Below are positions 1 to 9,248 of a stretch of DNA of 64,000 nucleotides, one piece after another. Numbering within the stretch: the stretch's first letter is position 1; every line of letters begins with the position of its first letter. Both the position numbers and the translations under genes were made by a program. Location: contig NZ_JAPDHV010000007.1 in assembly GCF_025971925.1 (NCBI RefSeq), forward strand, positions 82,228-146,227, in the 5' to 3' direction. This stretch comes from Chryseobacterium oryctis (GTDB lineage Bacteria; Bacteroidota; Bacteroidia; Flavobacteriales; Weeksellaceae). The notes under the pieces are model-generated. The model saw only the letters and a program-made list of their open reading frames with translations, did not search any database and had not been told where the DNA came from.

Positions 1-3000
1 AATAATTCTTAATCTGTCTGCTGCCGAAAGACGAGATCCCACAGAACCTCTTAAGCCTCTGAATTCATCAACTCTTGCTGAACGTGATAAGCTGCCTAAC
101 TCATCAACAAACCTGCTTGGTGTACGTTCCACTCCTACTATAATTCCTCTTGACGAACCGCTTCCGATAAGTACTTCATCCCCCAAACGCACTGTATCAT
201 CCAATAATCCGCCTCCTCCGGCTGGTCTTAGTCTGTTTTGTTCTATAAACTGTAATTCACCTGTAGCCAGCAATACCCAAGGGTTGATATAACCTTCTAA
301 TCTGAACCACCCTCTGTTGAAACGAATTCTAAAACGTCTGAATCTTACTCTTGAGAATAGTCTTTCTCCCAGTTCTTCAAGTGTACGAACACCCTGTCCT
401 ATTCTTCCTCTTACTCCGCTCATGATTAATCTTCCTCGGCTTACCATAGCTCTTGTGGTTTGCAGTACATAATGTCCTGCTTCAGTGATGCCTCTTACTA
501 ATCTAGCTCCTACCCTTCCTGTTCTTGCAATTACCCTACCTGTAGCGGAAATAGCTGCTCCTGCCAATTTTGCAGCACCTTTCGCACCATCACGAATTCT
601 TCCCCAGAATGCTGAACTTCCCAACAATGCAAATATTGCTTCTACTGCCGCGACTGCAAAAGCTCTCGCTAAAGATTTACTAGCTCCCTGAATATCTCCT
701 GCAATCGATTTATAGACATATTCTCCCAAATAGTAAGATGATCTTATCACAGCAACCCCAATCATGATGGGACCTAAAGCACTAAATATTGCAGGTAAAG
801 CAGCTGTAATTGCACCTCCGGTTAATATTTCGACTAAAACAAGTACGATAATCACTCCTAATATTGCAGGAATCAGCCAACTTCTGTTACATTGCCACCA
901 ATGCCCAATTCCGTTATACATTTGGTTAAGCGTGTATCTTGCTCTTTGACTTCTGGTAAGAGGTCCGAATTTCGCAGCTTCAGGGAAAGCACTTGCTCCT
1001 GTTTCACGGCGACCTTCTGAAGAAGCTTCAGGCATCGTACATGGTTGTCTGGAAATTTCCTCAGAACTTTGAGCCATCATTTGTTGCAATCTTGATTCGG
1101 TCTCTTCTTCATGAGAAAGAGGAGCGGCATGAGAAACTCCACCATCACCTGTTGCGGAATCAGCTGATTCCGTTGTTCCTTCTTCACCACCAATCCCTCC
1201 TCCAGCAGGAATCATTTCAGATAAAATTCCGTGCACGGTTCTGGAGCTGTCTGTAGAATTACCAAATTCAACAGTTCCGTCTTCACCAGTACGACTCATG
1301 ATAGCCTCCTGTAGTTGTTCACTCGGAGTAAAATCTCCTATGGAATCTACTCCGATATGCTGTTCTGTAAATTCTCTTCTACCAAATAATGCCGCATCAT
1401 CGGGATGTATACTTTCTGCAATTCCAGATTCCTGAAGCTGATCACTTAATGCAGGAGTGGCTGCATCTACTGATGTTCTTTCAAATGGTAAAGGAGTGGT
1501 AAGATCAACGCCAATCAATTCTTCTTCCATTTGTCCTTCAAATTCTCCAGGAGCACCTCTTGCTGCGGCAACCTGATTACTTAGAAGCGTTAAGTCCATT
1601 TCAGAAACCATGACTGCAACCCGATTTACTGCGGCAGTTTTCTCTTCATCAGAAGCTGCAAACATTTCCTGAAGGAAAGCAATGATTCTACCTTTCACTT
1701 GAACCCACGTTTCACCAAACATTGCAAAATTCGGCATCGCTCTTAATACCCCGATCATTATTCTGAGTACAAAATTGATAATAGGAGGCTTAAAACAATC
1801 CGGTAAAATTCTCCAGTACCAAGCGGTAAGAACTATTGGTATAAGCCAAGGATAGGTAGCAAGGATTATCAGTTTAGCGACTATTGAAACAAACGGTCTT
1901 ATAAGCGCCCAAACCCGTTGTGCAATATCTGCTATAAACTCACCAATTCTTATACATTGTGTGGCAATCCAAGAGCTGACTTCCTGTATCATGTTGGCAA
2001 CAGATTGTACAATGCTTCTTAAAAAGGTAAAAATTGATGATTGTATCACGGCATTTACAAGAGACTGAAAAGCTGCCTGTAATTGCTGAAACACACTGTT
2101 TATCCATTGTAAAGCAGAATTGACAAGATTTCTAAGTTGCTCTATACCCTGCTGAATTGGGGTTAAAATATTTTGTTGTATATAATTTCTGAATCTTACA
2201 AATACCTCATTATTCCAATTGGTTCTTACCCATTGTACAGCTCTGTAAATACCATATACTGTGGCTCCAATCAGAACAAATGGACCTAAAGGAGAAAGCA
2301 TTACTAAAATTCCACCAATGATCATTAAAGGAACTCTTATCGGCTCAATAGCTTCTTTTATCCAGTTCCATGCTTGTGTTGCTTTTTCTACAATCCAATC
2401 CCATACAGAATTTACACTCTCCCAAGCGATATTGAATATTCTTTTTATCCAGTTCCATGCCCTTTCAATAGCATTTCTTATAGGTTCTATCAAATCCCAG
2501 AGCCAGTTAACTTTTTCTACAATCCAATTCCATGCATCGCTTGCAAAATGTCTTATGGCATCCATTGCAGGGCGACCATACTCACTCCAGATAGAACTGA
2601 AAAAACTGCTCACCCTGTTGAATACACTTCTTAATCTTGCCAATGCTCCACTTCCTAATCTACTGATAAAATTGGATATTTTTTCGGCAATCTGTGCAAA
2701 ACTTCGACAAGCATCAGCTATGGTTCCTTGTAAACTTTGCATTATACCATCTACAAATTCATGCAATATTCCGGAAAGACCTTCTTCCTGCAACCTGCTG
2801 AATAAACCTCCTGTAAGGGTATCCAATCCTCTTGCAATCATATCCCGGATAGGTTCCCAAATGCTGGATCTTAAAAAATTGAGCAATCCCGGTGCAATAG
2901 AGTTGATTATATCTTCTGCCCTGTCTTCCACCCATTCAATTACTCTTCCTCCGAAACGGATGACCGCACCTCCTGTATAATCCCACGCTGTAGAAGCTGC

Positions 3001-3840
3001 ATCAGCAATTCCACCTCCTATTCTTGTTAGAATATTTCGCTGAATTTTCTGATCTTTTGTAGATTGTATAGGTAATTTTTTAATATTACTTCCGCCTTGC
3101 TGAATGGTATGGGTAAGCTCATGAGCCAGTAAGAATTTCCCAGAGCTTGTAGAAGGACTATATTCACCTTGATTAAAATAAACATCATTCCCAACCGTGA
3201 ATGCTCTTGCATTGAGTTCCTTACTCATTGTACTTGCCTGGGAATCTGTATGAATTCTGACTGAAGAAAAATCAACACCGAATCTGCTTTCCATAAAGCC
3301 TTTAGTATTGTTATCCATCATCTGTCCACTTCCTTGTGAACTTCTGATCTGGTTTTCTAAATAAGATGGGGCTAAGGCTTCTGGTGAATTAAAATGTGAA
3401 TATTTTTGTACAACATTTTGGGGCACCTCATTCATTTCTTTTCTTCTCATTCTTTCCTCTTCCTCGCATTGAGCACATTTTTTTTGTACCAATGGTGTTG
3501 TATGGGAAATTTTATGTTCTGAAGTGGAAATTTCTGACGAATCAATCAGTGATGATCTTTGAACAAAATGGGACACATCTTCTGCAAGAGGTTTTCTTCT
3601 CAATCTTTCTTCTTCCTCGCATTGAGCACATTTTTTCTGAACTAAAGGAGTTGCCTGTGTATTAAATTGATTAGTCTCTGAGGAAGTATTGAGTACTTTT
3701 TCCGCAACGGAATCTGCTTCTGCTTCAAAAACATCATTAGCCGTACCAATACTCAATTTTTTTTGAATAACTGGCTTGAAAAATGAAGAGTTACTTTTCT
3801 TTGAAAGTACCTTTTCCTGAGTAGATACAACTTTTTCCAT
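1..3840 (-). CDS. Giant DUF4157 (eCIS_core) cargo/toxin protein, 3' end cut off by window edge
   Basis: The reading frame is open from an ATG at 3840 to the window edge, giving 1280 residues and no stop. The N-terminus has the eCIS leader pattern FKPVIQKKLSIG, then two copies of QKKCAQCEEEER (about residues 68-79 and 119-130). A DUF4157 domain follows with the metallopeptidase-like motif HELTH at about 240-244. Residues about 270-620 are predicted helical and strikingly Trp-rich (DAWNWIVEKVNWLWDLI, QAWNWIKEAIEPIR). Hydrophobic stretches follow, for example around MIIGGILVMLSPLGPFVLIG and again near residue 990. The visible C-terminus is Gly/Arg-rich and looks like the start of another domain. 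DUF4157 proteins are typical eCIS-associated cargo. I infer a large membrane-active or polymorphic toxin, but the effector end lies outside the window. Confidence 0.85.
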   Translation of the reverse strand, partial: MEKVVSTQEKVLSKKSNSSFFKPVIQKKLSIGTANDVFEAEADSVAEKVLNTSSETNQFNTQATPLVQKKCAQCEEEERLRRKPLAEDVSHFVQRSSLIDSSEISTSEHKISHTTPLVQKKCAQCEEEERMRRKEMNEVPQNVVQKYSHFNSPEALAPSYLENQIRSSQGSGQMMDNNTKGFMESRFGVDFSSVRIHTDSQASTMSKELNARAFTVGNDVYFNQGEYSPSTSSGKFLLAHELTHTIQQGGSNIKKLPIQSTKDQKIQRNILTRIGGGIADAASTAWDYTGGAVIRFGGRVIEWVEDRAEDIINSIAPGLLNFLRSSIWEPIRDMIARGLDTLTGGLFSRLQEEGLSGILHEFVDGIMQSLQGTIADACRSFAQIAEKISNFISRLGSGALARLRSVFNRVSSFFSSIWSEYGRPAMDAIRHFASDAWNWIVEKVNWLWDLIEPIRNAIERAWNWIKRIFNIAWESVNSVWDWIVEKATQAWNWIKEAIEPIRVPLMIIGGILVMLSPLGPFVLIGATVYGIYRAVQWVRTNWNNEVFVRFRNYIQQNILTPIQQGIEQLRNLVNSALQWINSVFQQLQAAFQSLVNAVIQSSIFTFLRSIVQSVANMIQEVSSWIATQCIRIGEFIADIAQRVWALIRPFVSIVAKLIILATYPWLIPIVLTAWYWRILPDCFKPPIINFVLRIMIGVLRAMPNFAMFGETWVQVKGRIIAFLQEMFAASDEEKTAAVNRVAVMVSEMDLTLLSNQVAAARGAPGEFEGQMEEELIGVDLTTPLPFERTSVDAATPALSDQLQESGIAESIHPDDAALFGRREFTEQHIGVDSIGDFTPSEQLQEAIMSRTGEDGTVEFGNSTDSSRTVHGILSEMIPAGGGIGGEEGTTESADSATGDGGVSHAAPLSHEEETESRLQQMMAQSSEEISRQPCTMPEASSEGRRETGASAFPEAAKFGPLTRSQRARYTLNQMYNGIGHWWQCNRSWLIPAILGVIIVLVLVEILTGGAITAALPAIFSALGPIMIGVAVIRSSYYLGEYVYKSIAGDIQGASKSLARAFAVAAVEAIFALLGSSAFWGRIRDGAKGAAKLAGAAISATGRVIARTGRVGARLVRGITEAGHYVLQTTRAMVSRGRLIMSGVRGRIGQGVRTLEELGERLFSRVRFRRFRIRFNRGWFRLEGYINPWVLLATGELQFIEQNRLRPAGGGGLLDDTVRLGDEVLIGSGSSRGIIVGVERTPSRFVDELGSLSRSARVDEFRGLRGSVGSRLSAADRLRII

Positions 3841-3870
3841 AATGTTATTGAGTTCAGCACTTAAATCTCT

Positions 3871-4182
3871 TTAAGGCGCATATATTCTTGCGAAAAAAAC
3901 ATGTGCTTTTTCTTTTATATCCCACCATATTCCTGCAATTCTGACTGCTGCTTTTTCATCTTCTATTTTCCAATACATGAAGTCAACAGCTTCTTGAAGG
4001 ATAGATAATTGTTTTTTATAATCTTCATCGATGTCTATAGTTGCCTTTTGTAGTATTTCCACATAATTTTCTTCCAAACTGCTTAATACAGGTTTAGTTT
4101 GAACAACTTTTTCAACATCTTCTATTTTTATATTTTCTTTAGCAATTTTTTCTAATTTTTCAATGAATTGATTTTGTTTCAT
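3871..4182 (-). CDS. Small hypothetical protein between the two DUF4157 genes
   Basis: This 103-residue charged protein has no signal peptide or membrane segment. Its first half is rich in Lys, Glu and Ile and probably helical (EKLEKIAKENIKIEDVEKVV). The second half contains DFMYWKIEDEKAAVRIAGIWWDIKEKAHVFFARIYAP. I do not recognise a family. It sits 11 bp after one DUF4157 gene and 30 bp before the giant one, so it is co-transcribed with them. A chaperone, adaptor or immunity partner for one of the flanking cargo proteins is the natural guess, made from position only. Confidence 0.6.
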   Translation of the reverse strand: MKQNQFIEKLEKIAKENIKIEDVEKVVQTKPVLSSLEENYVEILQKATIDIDEDYKKQLSILQEAVDFMYWKIEDEKAAVRIAGIWWDIKEKAHVFFARIYAP

Positions 4183-4193
4183 TATTCATCTTA

Positions 4194-5543
4194 TTAAAAA
4201 GTAATATTAGTTTTTGTATTTCCTGCTATGGAATCCCATCTTTCGGATACATCCCTCACCTGTTGGGTATAGCTACAGGTTGCAACCGGTGTTATTGGTC
4301 TAAAAGCGATGTCTCCGCTACTATTAATATAATATCCCCACTGTACACATGCAGATATCCAGTTTCTGCCTGAAACATCTGTACAAACAGCACAGGTATA
4401 AAATTCTTTACCCACATTTGTATCTGTACTCCAGTCTCCGGGAACATCCCAAAGAATTGCAGGAGAGGTTTCTGAACCTTCCTGCCCCACCCAAGTAGAG
4501 GTATAGTAAGGATTAGCAGATGTTGTAAGGGTATCAACTCTCCAACCTCTTGAAGGTGCTGAAGCATCACTCCAGCCAGATCTTTCTCTTCTTGTTGCGT
4601 CAGTAGGATCTGCCGTCTCCATATTTCCAGAACTATTTTGTGTTATATTTCTTAAAGTCTGAATTAATTTCATAGGTGTACATCTACCACAATACTGATT
4701 GTCTGCTATTGATGCTTCAATTTTCACATAAACTCCTTTTACATCTCGAGAAGCAGCCCGATAAGGATATGTTCCTTTGTAAGCTTTTGAAAACTTGAAA
4801 CGCATAGAATAATTTCTCAATCTACAATTAGCAGTATATGTATTACCCATAATTGCATCCGCAATCATAGTTCCGTTGGTAATCCCCTGATCAACACCTG
4901 TCCCTGACTCAGCAGTTGCATCATCTACTTTTTGAATTTTCCTTCCGATCCCTCCATTTTGCTGTATAGTATGTGTCAGTTCATGAGCAAGTAAATGTTT
5001 TCCTGAATCTGTCTCCGGATTATATTTTCCTTCATTAAAATAAATATCATTACCTACAGTGAAAGCATGAGCATGTAATTCTCTACTCATTTGTACGGCT
5101 TCATTTCCTGTATGAATTTTCACTCCTGAAAAATCTGCTCCAAAACGGCTTTCCATAAAATCTTTAGTATTTCCATCCATCATATTTCCTTTTCCTCTGG
5201 TCCTATTTATATTATTTTCTATATGAGAGGGTGCAATTGAGCTTTCAGAAAGTGCTTTAGCATTTTTTTGTATAGTTTCTGCTAAAGATTTTGTCTGTAT
5301 TTTTCTTTCTTCCTCTTCACAGTGTGCACATTTCTTTTGAATCATAGAACCTGAATGTGCAAAGTTTTGCGAAGAAGTATTTTTCATTTGTATGACTTTA
5401 TCTGCAACATGATCTGCTTCTGTTTCGTATCTGTCATTGGAAGAACCCACACTTAGCTTCTTCTGAATCACAGGTCTGAAAAACGAAGTATTTTTATTTG
5501 ATGAATTCGTTTGGTTTTCTCTAAATGTATTTTGTGATTCCAT
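4194..5543 (-). CDS. DUF4157 (eCIS_core) cargo protein
   Basis: This 449-residue protein opens with FFRPVIQKKLSVGSSNDRYETEADHVADKV, the conserved head of eCIS DUF4157 proteins. One QKKCAHCEEEER motif follows at about 69-80. The DUF4157 domain lies at about 120-200, with HELTH at 187-191 as a putative zinc metallopeptidase-like site. The C-terminal 240 residues carry several Cys residues (CGRC, CAVC) and many Trp/Tyr, and match nothing I can name. It is the paralogue of the giant cargo protein at the left edge in the first 200 residues only. The exchangeable C-terminus suggests a payload domain carried by the injection system. Confidence 0.85.
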   Translation of the reverse strand: MESQNTFRENQTNSSNKNTSFFRPVIQKKLSVGSSNDRYETEADHVADKVIQMKNTSSQNFAHSGSMIQKKCAHCEEEERKIQTKSLAETIQKNAKALSESSIAPSHIENNINRTRGKGNMMDGNTKDFMESRFGADFSGVKIHTGNEAVQMSRELHAHAFTVGNDIYFNEGKYNPETDSGKHLLAHELTHTIQQNGGIGRKIQKVDDATAESGTGVDQGITNGTMIADAIMGNTYTANCRLRNYSMRFKFSKAYKGTYPYRAASRDVKGVYVKIEASIADNQYCGRCTPMKLIQTLRNITQNSSGNMETADPTDATRRERSGWSDASAPSRGWRVDTLTTSANPYYTSTWVGQEGSETSPAILWDVPGDWSTDTNVGKEFYTCAVCTDVSGRNWISACVQWGYYINSSGDIAFRPITPVATCSYTQQVRDVSERWDSIAGNTKTNITF

Positions 5544-5593
5544 AGGATCAATTTTAGAGGTTCTTTTTTAAGTATATACTTTATTTTAAACAA

Positions 5594-6265
5594 TTAAACC
5601 ATTGTTCCGTTTGCATTTATCGGTTTAGACAAATCCCAGTTGTTATTGGAGATCTGCTCAGATAAGCATTTCGTTCTATATGCTGTTTTCTGTAAAAGCT
5701 TCTTTGAATGATTGATGAGCCATTTGTGGCGAGTGTCTACATATTGTTTAATCCATTTTTTTTCATCTCCTCCATTTAAAGGTACATTTTCCGGGAACCT
5801 TTCCCTTAAAAAAGAAGGAATACTTCCTGAATGTATATAGCTATCATAAATAACCAACATACTCAAAGCCTGCGTAAAAAGGTTTTTCTCAAAAAAATGT
5901 AATGCAGGCTGGTAATACAGAACATCAAAAAATTCGTCTTGGGTTGTCCGCATAATTATATCTTCTTTTGCCGATCTTTTTAGAAGTTTTTTGAAGTCTG
6001 CATCATCTACCAAAGCTACTTTTCCTATTTTGGAAACATAAGATTTAAAATCATTGGCAAATAGACCTTTATTAGCAATATATTTTTCAATAAGAGCTTT
6101 TAAATTACCTTGTTCCGTAGTCTGACTACGTCCGTAAGTGATTTGGCGTGTTCCGTTTTTTCCGTCAGGATATGTTACAAGAGTATCGTACTTCCCTTCT
6201 TTACTACCGGTTTCAAATACATTGATAACCTGCAGAATCTTATTTTTTTGTAGTTGGGTGATCAT
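5594..6265 (-). CDS. GH46 chitosanase-like / lysozyme-fold glycan hydrolase
   Basis: This 223-residue protein has the N-terminal layout of the GH46 family. An early helix ends in FETGS with Glu18 as the likely acid, followed by TYPDG with Asp34 as the likely base, and then RQITYGRSQTTEQGNLKALIEKYI. The spacing is close to the Glu22/Asp40 pair of the Streptomyces chitosanase. A later segment, VIYDSYIHSG, fits the family's central helix. It has no signal peptide, so export must be by injection or lysis. Hydrolases of this fold are common in eCIS loci, where a cell-wall-cutting role in particle release or penetration is usually inferred. Specificity (chitosan or peptidoglycan) cannot be read from sequence. 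Confidence 0.7.
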   Translation of the reverse strand: MITQLQKNKILQVINVFETGSKEGKYDTLVTYPDGKNGTRQITYGRSQTTEQGNLKALIEKYIANKGLFANDFKSYVSKIGKVALVDDADFKKLLKRSAKEDIIMRTTQDEFFDVLYYQPALHFFEKNLFTQALSMLVIYDSYIHSGSIPSFLRERFPENVPLNGGDEKKWIKQYVDTRHKWLINHSKKLLQKTAYRTKCLSEQISNNNWDLSKPINANGTMV

Positions 6266-6284
6266 ATTTAATTTTTTTGTTGGT

Positions 6285-7100
6285 TTATATCCATTTGCTC
6301 AAACTAAATACATCCAATACCGATTTCCTGAAATTCCGTATTCTTTTATATACACCATCTCCGTTACTGGAACCATCATTGTTGGTATTTCCTTCAATCG
6401 TAACAAAAGTATCGCCTTTGATATCCATAATAATAGCGGTATGCACCCAGTCATGAAGAGATTTTCTTATCAACAGAATATCACCTTTTTTTACAAGCCC
6501 TGGATCTTTCCGTATTTTTTCATTTCTAATCAAAGTGTTTTGGCCAATTCCGTAAGTACCTATGGTATCACAACTATAGGTTAAAGGCATTATTTTGGTA
6601 AAATCTCTTCCGTGTAAAGACATCGCCTGATCTATAATGGTTTGTACAAATCCCATACACCATAGCCAACTTGCACCTTCATTCCCTCCCATATAGCTTC
6701 TCACCCATGGTCCGGAATTGGATTGTTGACGAATATTCAATTCAAAGGGGAGATGCTTCAAATGATTTTCAGCAACCGAGAGTATGCTTTCTCTTATGGA
6801 TGCTTTTGGAGCGACTCCTTCAAAGGCATTTTTCATATGAGAAGTAAATGCCATGAAAAGTGATGGTGTTACGACTCCGTTTGATGGAACATCAATAGAT
6901 CTTTGATAGATTTTCACTGCATTTTCTGTGGCCGGTCCGAAATCTCCATCAATGTTTACCATTGTTCCCAATCCGGGATGCATTTTCTCTTGTAAACACA
7001 GCCAGGATTGTATTTTTTCAACATCCGATTTTTTATTGGCACCGCCTCTCTGTTGTGGAGCAGAAATGTTTAGTTCTTTTAAATATTGAGTTTTTTTCAT
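6285..7100 (-). CDS. Peptidoglycan-binding plus CHAP-like amidase/endopeptidase
   Basis: Residues about 20-90 form a PG_binding_1-type repeat, recognisable from IDGDFGPATENAVKIYQ. The C-terminal half resembles a CHAP/NlpC-type cysteine hydrolase: a Cys in SWLWCMGFVQTIIDQA is the likely nucleophile, and a His in DWVHTAIIMDI the likely partner, followed by FVTIEGNTN. There is no signal peptide in its 271 residues. It is next to the GH46-like gene, so the eCIS locus carries two wall hydrolases, one predicted to cut glycan and one peptide bonds. The start ATG at 7100 follows a short spacer from the tape-measure gene. Confidence 0.75.
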   Translation of the reverse strand: MKKTQYLKELNISAPQQRGGANKKSDVEKIQSWLCLQEKMHPGLGTMVNIDGDFGPATENAVKIYQRSIDVPSNGVVTPSLFMAFTSHMKNAFEGVAPKASIRESILSVAENHLKHLPFELNIRQQSNSGPWVRSYMGGNEGASWLWCMGFVQTIIDQAMSLHGRDFTKIMPLTYSCDTIGTYGIGQNTLIRNEKIRKDPGLVKKGDILLIRKSLHDWVHTAIIMDIKGDTFVTIEGNTNNDGSSNGDGVYKRIRNFRKSVLDVFSLSKWI

Positions 7101-7124
7101 GGTAATTTGTTTTATGATTGGTTA

Positions 7125-8624
7125 TTATTGGTTCCAATTACAGGTGAGGTGATATTCCATCCACGGTGTTTTTACCATCGTGATTCCCCAAGGAATTTGT
7201 TCTAACAGGATATCATAGCCTTTTTCTTCAACCCATATTTCAAAACCTCGAAGCTGAATTTCCAGTTTTCCTTTTCTTTGTAAGAAAGTTCCTCGTAATG
7301 CATCCATAGATGAGCTACTCATGACCTTCCAATGCTGTAAAACAGCTTTAAGAAGGTCTTCACAGGCTTCTTTTTCTTCTGTACTCAGATTGATTTTTAT
7401 ATTAATTACCTCATTAACAGACAATCCGCAGATAATTTTATTCAGTATCATTTTATCTTCCTGAAACTCTGTATTTCCGTATACCAAGTAATGAAGCAAT
7501 AAAACGGCTTTCTGAATATCTGCAGTTGTTCTCCATTCATTTTTTTCTGTGAGACCAAGCTGTTCAAAAAGCATCGGTAAAAAAGGATGAAGTATCGTTA
7601 TTCCTGCATTTTCCACATAGAATATATATTCTTCCCTCAACAGATTATTTTCATTATAATCCTCAAACTTTGACATTATCTTTTCCTCTATCTGACTGTA
7701 ATTTTCTTCAGCAACATCTGGAATTATTTTCTGAATTTTCAATTCTTTCTGTAAATATCCCTTCCAGTTTTCAAAGAACTTCATCTCATCATTTTTCAAG
7801 GTTATATCTGTATTGTCTTTCGTTTTTTCTTTTGTGATAAATTGTAAAAATTCAAAAATTTCTTCTTTTTTTATATTCCAATGTTTCTCTGTGGAAACAG
7901 ATAAAAATCGGTATGTTATTTCAGCGGAAAATCCTGTCTTGATGAAAACAAACATCCATTTTATCATTTCATACCATTGTTTTTCATCAATTTCGTTTGA
8001 AAATATAGAAAATGAATATCGTTTCTCCCATTGTCTTTTCAATTCTGATATTTTTTGAAACTCATTCTGAAACGGCAAAAAAGAATAAATTTTCACTTTA
8101 AAATCTTCAGGAACGGAAAATATCCACCTCAACAGACTTTCCAAATTTTCTTTAAAAGTTTTTACTATTTCATCCGCCAGCTTTTCATTACCATTCAACT
8201 TAGAAATGATAGTTTCAATATCTGTAGCAAAAGAATTACTGATGATATATCCTTTTTTCAAAAAATCTAAAAACAAACTTTCTGCATGTACTTCTACCGG
8301 GTATATTTCAGAATTAAATGTTTTATTTAAAGCTATTTTCGAGGCATTCTCTTGAGGTTGATTAAGTTTAAGATAATATTCTATCTGTTCCAGTGATTTT
8401 CTTACAATTTCTTCTTTCCAATTTTCAGGAGAAATCTCTGAAATTTCAACAGGTAGCGAATCTATTTCCCAGATATAGCCTTCAATGGAATATTGATTCA
8501 ATAATTTTTCAAGGCGTGGATAAAATTCCTTCTCAAGCATAGCAGACAAATTATTTTGCAGTTCTTTTCCAAAAGTTTCGGAAGAACAGTCGATATCCAA
8601 AATATGTTGCCTAATGAGATGCAT
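7125..8624 (-). CDS. Contractile injection system tape-measure protein (Afp14-like, CIS_TMP)
   Basis: The N-terminus MHLIRQHILDIDCSSETFGKELQNNL and the following IDSLPVEI match the start of the CIS tape-measure family (Afp14). These proteins begin with an I.r..ldl strand and a conserved D-L-E/V segment. The remaining residues (499 in total) are helix-rich, as expected of a molecule that sets tube length and helps start assembly. The gene follows the baseplate block, as in Afp/PVC loci, and is followed by lysis and cargo genes. Confidence rests on the N-terminal pattern and position. Confidence 0.8.
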   Translation of the reverse strand: MHLIRQHILDIDCSSETFGKELQNNLSAMLEKEFYPRLEKLLNQYSIEGYIWEIDSLPVEISEISPENWKEEIVRKSLEQIEYYLKLNQPQENASKIALNKTFNSEIYPVEVHAESLFLDFLKKGYIISNSFATDIETIISKLNGNEKLADEIVKTFKENLESLLRWIFSVPEDFKVKIYSFLPFQNEFQKISELKRQWEKRYSFSIFSNEIDEKQWYEMIKWMFVFIKTGFSAEITYRFLSVSTEKHWNIKKEEIFEFLQFITKEKTKDNTDITLKNDEMKFFENWKGYLQKELKIQKIIPDVAEENYSQIEEKIMSKFEDYNENNLLREEYIFYVENAGITILHPFLPMLFEQLGLTEKNEWRTTADIQKAVLLLHYLVYGNTEFQEDKMILNKIICGLSVNEVINIKINLSTEEKEACEDLLKAVLQHWKVMSSSSMDALRGTFLQRKGKLEIQLRGFEIWVEEKGYDILLEQIPWGITMVKTPWMEYHLTCNWNQ

Positions 8625-8630
8625 GTTTTC

Positions 8631-9230
8631 TTAAACTTTCCCTAATTTAAACGGAGGACAATGAAATGATACTGAGGAAAAAGCATATCCTTTTGCAATT
8701 CCTAATTCAGAAAAGTCTTTGGTATAAATAATATTATTAAAATCAAAAACAATCATATTTTTCTCCGAAAAATAAATGCTTGTACTAAGCGGATAATCTA
8801 GTATTTGTTCACCATTAGAAATTGTATAAGGAATTACAAATCGTACGGTTGGAGAATTGAGAACTACGATATCTTTAAGGTACTGCAGTAATTTCTCATC
8901 CTTATTTTGGATGGGAAATGTAAAAACATTATCAAACATATTGTTGGTAGAAGCAGGGTTGCTAATATTAATTTCTACACGGAAGGTGAAATTAATCCAT
9001 TGTCCTTTAATTCCTTTTATAGAATACCATAAAAGATTCCCCAGCTTATCTTTTACAGGATTTCCATCTGTCCAGAAATGAAAGAATTCTACATCCTGAC
9101 CCGGAGGAAACGGCTGGTTTTCTGTATAGTTTAATAATTCTGTTAAAACATCCCGCACTTCCAGAGCGGTATTATTGCCTTTATCTTCTATTGCGGCAAT
9201 TTTATTTTCTACGGATAATCTCGTTGCCAT
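8631..9230 (-). CDS. eCIS-associated hypothetical protein, possible baseplate accessory
   Basis: This 199-residue protein has a short helical N-terminus (LSVENKIAAIEDKGNNTALEVRDVLTELLNYTE) and a beta-rich body (FHFWTDGNPVKDKLGNLLWYSIKGIKGQWINFTFRVEI). It has no signal peptide or membrane segment. A helical stalk followed by a beta domain resembles small trimeric tail-fibre or baseplate-tip proteins, and the gene lies between baseplate components and the tape-measure gene, where Afp13-like fibres sit. This is inference from shape and position; I recognise no family. Confidence 0.55.
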   Translation of the reverse strand: MATRLSVENKIAAIEDKGNNTALEVRDVLTELLNYTENQPFPPGQDVEFFHFWTDGNPVKDKLGNLLWYSIKGIKGQWINFTFRVEINISNPASTNNMFDNVFTFPIQNKDEKLLQYLKDIVVLNSPTVRFVIPYTISNGEQILDYPLSTSIYFSEKNMIVFDFNNIIYTKDFSELGIAKGYAFSSVSFHCPPFKLGKV

Positions 9231-9248
9231 GTTATTTAATTTTTTTGG

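Noticed and set aside
485..1256. Plus-strand frames near the left edge
   Set aside because: They are antisense to the open minus-strand frame that runs from 3840 to the window edge.
2261..2980. 239-residue plus-strand frame
   Set aside because: It lies wholly inside the giant minus-strand cargo gene; its low-complexity repeats mirror the Trp-rich helices on the other strand.
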